A DNA stretch of 17,505 bases. Source: Bacilli bacterium (GTDB lineage Bacteria > Bacillota_I > Bacilli_A > RF39 > UBA660). The translations under genes were made by a program, and so were the position numbers. Of this stretch, positions 6,417 through 11,728 are shown piece by piece. Each line of letters starts with the position of its first letter. Within the stretch, counting starts at the first letter, position 1. The stretch covers positions 1-17,505 of the forward strand of contig JAILLM010000127.1 in the NCBI GenBank assembly GCA_024693165.1, in the 5' to 3' direction. Under the pieces are notes generated by a model that saw only the letters and a program-made list of their open reading frames with translations, was not told the DNA's origin and made no database searches.

Positions 6417-7055
6417 ATGGGGAAAAAAAAGAGTAAAACACAAAAATTTAAAAAGAATAAAAAGAGAAAAATAAAAAGAATAAATGTTCAACAAGTTGTT
6501 AACCCATTAATACTTGTCGAAAAAGGGGGAAAAATTATGTTTAAATCATTAGAGGAAAAGGTAAAAAATTACTTTTACCATCATTATGGTAAGTATGCTA
6601 TCGAATACCATATCGAAGGAGATAAAATCAAAGTTATTTCTAACATTGGTTTATATAGATACGTACCAAATACTAAAACTAATATCAAAAAGTTAGATGA
6701 AGCTATTATTAAGAATAAAATTACTATTGCTGAAAAGATTGATGATTATGAAAAAACTAATGAATCAAGAGCAAAAATGCTATTATTTAATATTTCAATG
6801 ATTCTATTTAGTGGTTTATCTGTAGTATTTGCTTTCTTTTCAGGAAGTTACCTATTATTCTTATTATCAGTTATTTCATTTTCTGTTTGTGTATTTGCTG
6901 CAAGTACAAGTGGTCTAACTTATTTTATACTTGTTTCAGAAATCAGAAACTTAAAAAGAGCTACTGGTTATAAACAAGAATTAGAAATTGAAATGCCAAA
7001 ATTAAATACAAAAAATATCAAAAATAAATTTAATCTATTAAAAGGACAAAACTAG
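6417..7055 (+). CDS. small membrane protein with Lys-rich N-terminus, two TM helices
   Basis: The frame gives 212 residues from ATG 6417. Residues 1-21 are almost all Lys/Arg/Asn. A soluble region follows (about 45-118), then two membrane helices at about 121-142 and 145-170, and a polar tail. No family is recognised. A second start at ATG 6537 (172 residues) has a much stronger Shine-Dalgarno (AAAAGGGGG, 6521-6529), while ATG 6417 has only a weak TAGGT or a distant AGGGGG. Either could be the true start, or both are used. Both lie in the transcript from the promoter at 6357-6385. A second TGTCGAA (6515-6521) stands just before the inner start. The terminator overlaps the stop codon. Confidence 0.7.
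   Translation: MGKKKSKTQKFKKNKKRKIKRINVQQVVNPLILVEKGGKIMFKSLEEKVKNYFYHHYGKYAIEYHIEGDKIKVISNIGLYRYVPNTKTNIKKLDEAIIKNKITIAEKIDDYEKTNESRAKMLLFNISMILFSGLSVVFAFFSGSYLLFLLSVISFSVCVFAASTSGLTYFILVSEIRNLKRATGYKQELEIEMPKLNTKNIKNKFNLLKGQN
6515..6521 (+). promoter_or_regulatory. second Spo0A-box-like heptamer
   Basis: TGTCGAA, with context CTTGTCGAAAAAGGGGG. No other plus-strand copy was noticed outside 6366-6372 and here. Function is inferred only from the motif. Confidence 0.3.
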
Positions 7056-7066
7056 TCCTTTTTTTA
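7040..7066 (+). terminator. intrinsic terminator overlapping stop
   Basis: AAAAGGAC (7040-7047), loop of seven, GTCCTTTT (7055-7062), then Ts. Confidence 0.8.
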
Positions 7067-7119
7067 GTGCAAACAAAAATAAATTTATAAAAATCTTATA
7101 ACTTTTTATATATTAAATG

Positions 7120-7210
7120 TGTTATATCTATCCTAGACAATATTGGACTAATTGTCCTGTCACAAATTAATCTAAAAAGAAAGAATTAAATAATTCTTTT
7201 TTTTATTTTT
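7120..7210 (+). ncRNA. candidate small RNA (promoter at 7120, terminator at 7179-7210)
   Basis: A 190-base gap holds an extra terminator: AAAGAATT (7180-7187), loop AAAT, AATTCTTT (7192-7199), T-run. It is separate from the terminator of the preceding gene. About 50 bases before it is an extended -10 TGT-TATATC (7120-7128). The RNA from about 7134 would be about 70 nt with a 5' hairpin GACAAT/ATTGTC (7136-7141/7151-7156). No ORF with a start and a Shine-Dalgarno is visible in it. It might instead be a back-up terminator for the upstream gene. The next gene has its own -10 (7219-7224) after it. Confidence 0.35.
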
Positions 7211-7215
7211 TAAAA

Positions 7216-7224
7216 TGCTATAAT
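7216..7224 (+). promoter_or_regulatory. extended -10 promoter of the 7247-8679 pair
   Basis: TGC-TATAAT (7216-7224), followed by AGGTGAG and the ATG at 7247. No clear -35 is seen, as the upstream area is the T-run of a terminator. Confidence 0.55.
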
Positions 7225-7246
7225 AAGTAAAAAGTTAGGTGAGATT

Positions 7247-7996
7247 ATGGCAAAAGATTATTTAATTAATATTAATAAGAAAGATGCAAAGGTTATTTAT
7301 ACAGATGCAAAATCAAATTTTGAATATGATGATGTGTCTAAGATCGATAAGATTACTTCACATTTAAGAGAAGAAGAATTAAAGAAGAATCTAAAAGAAT
7401 ATAATGGAAAACTTTTAAAAGGAAATATCTTTATTCTAGAAACTCCAAATGATAATTCTAAAGGATATTTATATAGACCATTCATTAATGAAACTACATC
7501 ATTAACAGAAAAGTATTTATATACATTTGACGATTATATTGATGAAAGAATTAAAAGAGTTAATGATAAGGCAACTGATAAAAAGGTTAAACTAGAATTA
7601 GCTCTAACTCCAGATTTTTATGAATTTACTAATGAAATGTTAGATGATTTAATGAAAGGTTATATTAATAAGTCTTTATATACTTATGAAGCTTTAAGTA
7701 AAAAATCATTAATACCTAAAGATATAATTGATCATATGGAAAGAGTTAAAGATGAATATTCATTCTATAGCGTAAGGCAAAAAGAAAAAGAATTAGCTCA
7801 CATCGGAAGAAGTTTAAGTTGCTATAGAGCACTTAGAAATTTCTTAATGGAATATATTAAAGTTAAAAATGAAGAATATGGTGGATTAAATAGACCAATG
7901 TATTTATGTTGTAATGAATTCAAAATGGGTAAATATTATATAAATGATTCAAGATTAGATGATATTCAAGAAGATATAAAAATTAAGAGGTTATAA
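7247..7996 (+). CDS. hypothetical protein, 249 aa, first of an overlapping pair
   Basis: This is a soluble, charged 249-residue protein (MAKDYLININKKDAKVIYTD...), mostly helical by composition, with no signal peptide or membrane segment. No known domain is recognised. A segment near residues 75-110 is Tyr-rich and strand-like (GYLYRPFINETTS, YLYTFDDYIDERI). Three cysteines occur late in the protein (SCYRALRNF, YLCCNEF). The start follows AGGTGAG. The stop codon shares one base with the next gene's ATG (TAATG), so translation is coupled and the two products probably work together. The role cannot be inferred from sequence or neighbours. Confidence 0.8.
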   Translation: MAKDYLININKKDAKVIYTDAKSNFEYDDVSKIDKITSHLREEELKKNLKEYNGKLLKGNIFILETPNDNSKGYLYRPFINETTSLTEKYLYTFDDYIDERIKRVNDKATDKKVKLELALTPDFYEFTNEMLDDLMKGYINKSLYTYEALSKKSLIPKDIIDHMERVKDEYSFYSVRQKEKELAHIGRSLSCYRALRNFLMEYIKVKNEEYGGLNRPMYLCCNEFKMGKYYINDSRLDDIQEDIKIKRL

Positions 7997-8679
7997 TGAG
8001 AAAAGACTTATTAGAAAAGTTAAGAGAATACTCTTATCCAATTTATAAAAGAAATTATCTTGAATCATTATTAAATTTAGAAATATCTCCATTTGGTGAT
8101 ATTAAAAGACTAAATGAACTTGATATGAATAATCTTGAAAAAGAAATTATTAAATATAATTTAACTATCAAATCAATAAATGCAATTAATAAAAGTTTAC
8201 CTGAAGACTCTAGATTAAAAGTTAATAAGTATGATGTTTTTGATGCTGAAGTAAGTTTAAATCATGATTGGCAATTTGTAAGTATGTTCTTTAATAAACG
8301 TGGTTCTCGAATCATCTATTATGATAGAACCAACGTATCTGAAGTAAAAAGTAATTTAGATGAAGAACTTGAAAGACTTGAAGATCAATATCATCACATG
8401 TATGGAGTTTATTATGGTCACATACTTAGAACTAAAGAAGAAGCAGATTTAGAAGATCAAATTGATGATATTAAAAACTTATTATTTGATGTTAATAATA
8501 TGGAAATAGATAAAGAATTATTTGTTATAGATAAAGCAATCAGAGAAGAACTTTTATTACCATCTGAAGAAAGAAATTTTGTTCATAGTGATGAAACATA
8601 TGATACATATGATGTATCAAATAATAGTAATATCAAAGTATACAAAAAAACTATTAAAAAAATAAATGTAAAACAATAA
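7996..8679 (+). CDS. hypothetical protein, 227 aa, second of an overlapping pair
   Basis: This 227-residue soluble protein (MRKDLLEKLREYSYPIYKRN...) is rich in Glu, Asp, Lys and Leu, with long probable helices or coiled coils (VSEVKSNLDEELERLEDQYH; KEEADLEDQIDDIKNLLFDV). A short strand-like centre, DWQFVSMFFNKRGSRIIYYD, is the only clearly different part. The end is basic (KKTIKKINVKQ). No family is recognised. The start overlaps the preceding stop by one base, with AAGAGG five bases upstream. The terminator stem contains the stop codon. It is probably expressed only together with the 249-residue protein. Confidence 0.8.
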   Translation: MRKDLLEKLREYSYPIYKRNYLESLLNLEISPFGDIKRLNELDMNNLEKEIIKYNLTIKSINAINKSLPEDSRLKVNKYDVFDAEVSLNHDWQFVSMFFNKRGSRIIYYDRTNVSEVKSNLDEELERLEDQYHHMYGVYYGHILRTKEEADLEDQIDDIKNLLFDVNNMEIDKELFVIDKAIREELLLPSEERNFVHSDETYDTYDVSNNSNIKVYKKTIKKINVKQ

Positions 8680-8706
8680 GAAAGTATTTTTTCTTATTGT
8701 TTTTTT
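8671..8706 (+). terminator. intrinsic terminator overlapping stop
   Basis: AAACAATAAGAAA (8671-8683), loop of six, TTTCTTATTGTTT (8690-8702), T-run. One of the longest stems in the window. Confidence 0.85.
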
Positions 8707-8707
8707 A

Positions 8708-8716
8708 TGTTAAAAT
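8708..8716 (+). promoter_or_regulatory. extended -10 promoter of the pilin array
   Basis: TGT-TAAAAT (8708-8716), then AAAGGAG (8721-8727) and the ATG at 8738. It is the only promoter-like element found before the three pilin genes, which are separated by 22-base spacers without terminators. Confidence 0.45.
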
Positions 8717-8737
8717 TATAAAAGGAGAGTGGAAGAG

Positions 8738-9673
8738 ATGAAAAAGAAAAATAAAGGATTTACATTAGTAGAATTATTGGCAGTAATAGTTATCTTAGCA
8801 ATCATAATGATTATAGCTATTCCTGCTGTACTAGAAACAATGCAAAGTGCAAGAAAAAAGACATTTAAAGAATATGCAATGAAGGTAACAAATGAAGGAC
8901 AAAAAACTTATCTATCAGATCAAATGACAAGCAATCCAGGAAGTTGTGCTTTATATAAAATTAAGACAGACTTAGGGCTTAATAATACTGGAGATTACAA
9001 TGGTTATGTTGTTGTTAAAAACCTAACAGATAAACAAAAAGTATATGTAACTCTATACGATAAAGAATATATGGTTTATGGAGTAGAATTAAGCAATCTA
9101 GAAGGTGCTGAATTACAAAGATATACATCAGGTGATGCTTTATCAGAAAATAATATCTTAAGTGTAGCAAACTGTGGAACATATACAGAAAAAACTGACT
9201 CAGCAACTTATGAAACTAAAACTGAAACATTATCTTCAACACCTCAAAGTAGTACACCAGAGGTTAAAAAATTGCTTACTGGAGAAAAACAAGGAGCTAA
9301 CGATTGGGTTGGTGTTTATGTTAATGGTGAAATAAAAGAATGCTACAATAAAAGTGGTGATATTGGATCAGATTATAATTACATGAATAATGGAAATAAA
9401 ACAAATTATTGTACTAATCAAGTAGGTGATACTGATGATTTCTCAGTATGTGAAGCAGCAAAGAGTACTATTTGTTGTACAGCTGAAAATGATAATTCAG
9501 GTCCAGATAAAACATATACATGGGTATTTAATGAAAATCAATCAAACGGATTATATCCACATAAATCTTGTGGTTGGGGTTATATGGTTAATGATTACTT
9601 TCCAAAAGGTAAATGGCTTTATATAAGAGTACCTGGTGGAGGATTACCTGAAACAGGAGTATACGAAGACTAA
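8738..9673 (+). CDS. type IV pilin-like protein 1 with C-terminal LPETG-VYED
   Basis: This is a 311-residue prepilin. A short basic leader ends KKNKG, followed by FTLVELLAVIVILAIIMI: a class III signal cut after Gly by prepilin peptidase, with mature Phe1 and Glu5 that organise pilus assembly. The hydrophobic helix continues to about residue 35. The N-terminal domain (to about 194) is nearly identical to the next two genes; the rest differs. Eight cysteines are placed as in the other copies (SCALY, NCGTY, ECYNK, YCTN, VCEA, ICCT, SCGW). The end is LPETG (303-307) plus VYED with no hydrophobic tail. A GTG at 8729 is rejected because AAGGAG ends one base before it; ATG 8738 has 10-base spacing. 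Confidence 0.93.
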   Translation: MKKKNKGFTLVELLAVIVILAIIMIIAIPAVLETMQSARKKTFKEYAMKVTNEGQKTYLSDQMTSNPGSCALYKIKTDLGLNNTGDYNGYVVVKNLTDKQKVYVTLYDKEYMVYGVELSNLEGAELQRYTSGDALSENNILSVANCGTYTEKTDSATYETKTETLSSTPQSSTPEVKKLLTGEKQGANDWVGVYVNGEIKECYNKSGDIGSDYNYMNNGNKTNYCTNQVGDTDDFSVCEAAKSTICCTAENDNSGPDKTYTWVFNENQSNGLYPHKSCGWGYMVNDYFPKGKWLYIRVPGGGLPETGVYED

Positions 9674-9695
9674 AAAGTATTAGGAGTTAGACAAC

Positions 9696-10625
9696 ATGAA
9701 GAAAAATAAAGGATTTACATTAGTAGAATTATTAGCAGTAATCGTAATTTTAGCAATTATTATGATTATTGCTATTCCAGCAGTACTTGAAACAATGCAA
9801 AGTGCAAGAAAAAAGACATTTAAAGAATATGCAACAAAAGTTACAACTGAAGGACAAAAAACTTATCTAGCAGACCAAATGATAAGTGATCCAGGAAGTT
9901 GTGCTTTATATAAAATTAAGACAGACTTAGGGCTTAATAATACTGGAGATTACAATGGTTATGTTGTAGTTAAAAACCTAACAGATAAACAAAAAGTATA
10001 TGTAACTCTATACAATAAAGAATATATGATTTTTGGAGTAGAATTAAGTAATCTAGAAGGTGCTGAATTACAAAGATATACATCAGGTGATGCATTATCA
10101 GAAAATAATATTTTAAGTGTAGCTAACTGTGCAACTTATACAGAAAAAACTGACTCATCAACTTATGAAACTAAAACTGAAACATTATCTTCAACACCTC
10201 AAAGTAGTACACCAGAAGTTAAAAAATTATTAACAGGTGAAAAAGAAGGAGATAATCATTGGGTTGGTGTATATGAAAATGGTAATATTGTTGGATGTTA
10301 TAGTAAAATTAGTGGTTTTAATGGAGGAACTTATGAAAATCCTGAAAATGGTGTTCCTGTTTATGATGGTACTTTAGAAAATAATTATTGTACGTTAGTA
10401 TATGGTACAGATGAAAGTACATGTGTTTCAAAAAAATCTACTGATTGTTGTACATCAACTGTAACAAATAAAGCATATTTTCACGCATTTAAAAATCCTG
10501 GAGTTTCAACTATAAATGTTTCATGCGGTATGTATTATTTGAAAAGCTCTGATGGTAATTATATACCTAGATTTGAAGCTGCTAAAAGCGGACATTTACC
10601 TGCAACAGGAGTATACGAAGACTAA
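9696..10625 (+). CDS. type IV pilin-like protein 2 with C-terminal LPATG-VYED
   Basis: This 309-residue prepilin has the same class III leader and helix as its neighbours. Protein identity is very high to about residue 192, with silent differences in DNA. The C-terminal domain (about 193-300) is its own, with a Gly/Asn-rich insertion (GFNGGTYENPENGVPVYDG) between the third and fourth cysteine. All eight cysteines are kept (GCYSK, NNYC, STCV, DCCT, SCGM). It ends LPATG (301-305) VYED; Ala for Glu shows that the x position of LPxTG varies while the rest is fixed. It begins 22 bases after gene 1 with AGGAG nine bases from the ATG. Likely co-transcribed with both neighbours. Confidence 0.93.
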   Translation: MKKNKGFTLVELLAVIVILAIIMIIAIPAVLETMQSARKKTFKEYATKVTTEGQKTYLADQMISDPGSCALYKIKTDLGLNNTGDYNGYVVVKNLTDKQKVYVTLYNKEYMIFGVELSNLEGAELQRYTSGDALSENNILSVANCATYTEKTDSSTYETKTETLSSTPQSSTPEVKKLLTGEKEGDNHWVGVYENGNIVGCYSKISGFNGGTYENPENGVPVYDGTLENNYCTLVYGTDESTCVSKKSTDCCTSTVTNKAYFHAFKNPGVSTINVSCGMYYLKSSDGNYIPRFEAAKSGHLPATGVYED

Positions 10626-10647
10626 AAAGAATTAGGGAATAGACAAC

Positions 10648-11589
10648 ATGAAGAAAAATAAAGGATTTACATTAGTAGAATTATTAGCAGTAATAGTTAT
10701 CTTAGCAATCATAATGATTATAGCTATCCCAGCAGTACTTGAAACAATGCAAAGTGCAAGAAAAAAGACATTTAAAGAATATGCAACAAAAGTAACAAAT
10801 GAAGGACAAAAAACTTATCTAGCGGACCAAATGACGAGTAATCCTGGAAGTTGTGCTTTATATAAAATTAAGACAGACTTAGGACTTAATAATACTGGAG
10901 ATTACAATGGTTATGTTGTAGTTAAAAACCTAACAGATAAACAAAAAGTATATGTAACTCTATACGATAAAGAATATATGGTTTATGGAGTAGAATTAAG
11001 TAATCTAGAAGGTGCTGAATTACAAAGATATACATCAGGTGATGCATTATCAGAAAATAATATTTTAAGTGTAGCAAATTGTGGAACTTATACAGAAAAA
11101 ACTGACTCATCAACTTATGAAACTAAAACTGAAACATTATCTTCAACACCTCAAAGTAGTACACCAGAAGTTAAAAAGTTATTTACCGGAGAAAAACAAG
11201 GAGCTAACGATTGGGTTGGTGTTTATGAAAACGGTACAATGACAGGATGTTACAGCAAACTAGGAAATTCAAATTTAGAATATACTGAATGGCTTTATGA
11301 TGGATCTTTAGAAACTAGTTATTGTGTTGGTCAAGGATTTGAATCTGAAAGTGAAAGTGAATGTGAAGCACATAAATCAATTACTTGCTGTACAGCTAGT
11401 GCAACTGATAATGTTGGGGTTTTAGCAAGTCAAACATATCATTACTTCTATTCACAAAATAATAGTTCTTCAGGAAGTACAAAATCATGTGGAATATTAT
11501 ATTATAAAAGTGGTAATAGTTTAGTAGCTAGTAGTCCAGGTGTTTCATATGGTGGAGGATTACCTGAAACAGGAGTATACGAAGACTAA
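10648..11589 (+). CDS. type IV pilin-like protein 3 with C-terminal LPETG-VYED
   Basis: This is the third tandem prepilin, 313 residues. Leader, helix and N-terminal domain match copies 1 and 2. At DNA level the block about 10691-10726 follows copy 1 and the next bases follow copy 2, a mosaic pattern. The C-terminal domain is unique and rich in Ser, Glu and Tyr (FESESESECEAHKS, QNNSSSGSTKSCG), with the eight-Cys pattern kept. It ends GGG-LPETG (305-309) VYED. The Shine-Dalgarno AGGGA is weaker than in copy 2, at the same nine-base distance. It is the last gene of the unit; a terminator follows at 11628. Confidence 0.93.
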   Translation: MKKNKGFTLVELLAVIVILAIIMIIAIPAVLETMQSARKKTFKEYATKVTNEGQKTYLADQMTSNPGSCALYKIKTDLGLNNTGDYNGYVVVKNLTDKQKVYVTLYDKEYMVYGVELSNLEGAELQRYTSGDALSENNILSVANCGTYTEKTDSSTYETKTETLSSTPQSSTPEVKKLFTGEKQGANDWVGVYENGTMTGCYSKLGNSNLEYTEWLYDGSLETSYCVGQGFESESESECEAHKSITCCTASATDNVGVLASQTYHYFYSQNNSSSGSTKSCGILYYKSGNSLVASSPGVSYGGGLPETGVYED

Positions 11590-11627
11590 AACAATTGAAA
11601 GTAAGCGAGTTTATGGAGAATAAATTT

Positions 11628-11656
11628 AAGAATAACTAATAGTTATTCTTTTTTCT
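11628..11656 (+). terminator. intrinsic terminator of the pilin array
   Basis: AAGAATAACT (11628-11637), loop AAT, AGTTATTCTT (11641-11650), then Ts. Confidence 0.85.
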
Positions 11657-11660
11657 TGTA

Positions 11661-11689
11661 TTGAGTATTTTTTATATATTAAGTATAAT
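11661..11689 (+). promoter_or_regulatory. promoter of the hybrid histidine kinase gene
   Basis: TTGAGT (11661-11666), a 17-bp spacer and TATAAT (11684-11689). Confidence 0.75.
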
Positions 11690-11728
11690 AAAATAAGTAG
11701 AATATAAAAGAGTAAAGAAGGGTATATA

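Larger units (their letters stand above)
8738..11227 (+). repeat. three tandem direct repeats of about 580 bp (shared 5' parts of the pilin genes)
   Basis: Units lie at 8738-9320, 9696-10275 and 10648-11227. Each covers leader, helix and conserved N-terminal domain and ends at the shared WVGVY codons. Long stretches are identical or differ only at silent sites. A short 3' block (from the LPxTG codons through the stop, e.g. 9644-9673, 10596-10625, 11560-11589) is also repeated. Hence each variable domain of about 320 bp is bracketed by homologous DNA, suited to homologous exchange. Confidence 0.9.

Noticed and set aside
9426..9626. Second open frame inside pilin gene 1, and minus-strand frames at 9015-9206 and 10922-11113
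   Set aside because: They are shadows of the pilin frame: no ribosome site, low-complexity products, and the two minus frames mirror the duplicated coding region.
8738..11589. Repeats considered as CRISPR or transposon copies
   Set aside because: The repeated units are coding, about 580 bp, in frame, and start with prepilin signals; there are no short regular spacers, transposase or terminal inverted repeats.
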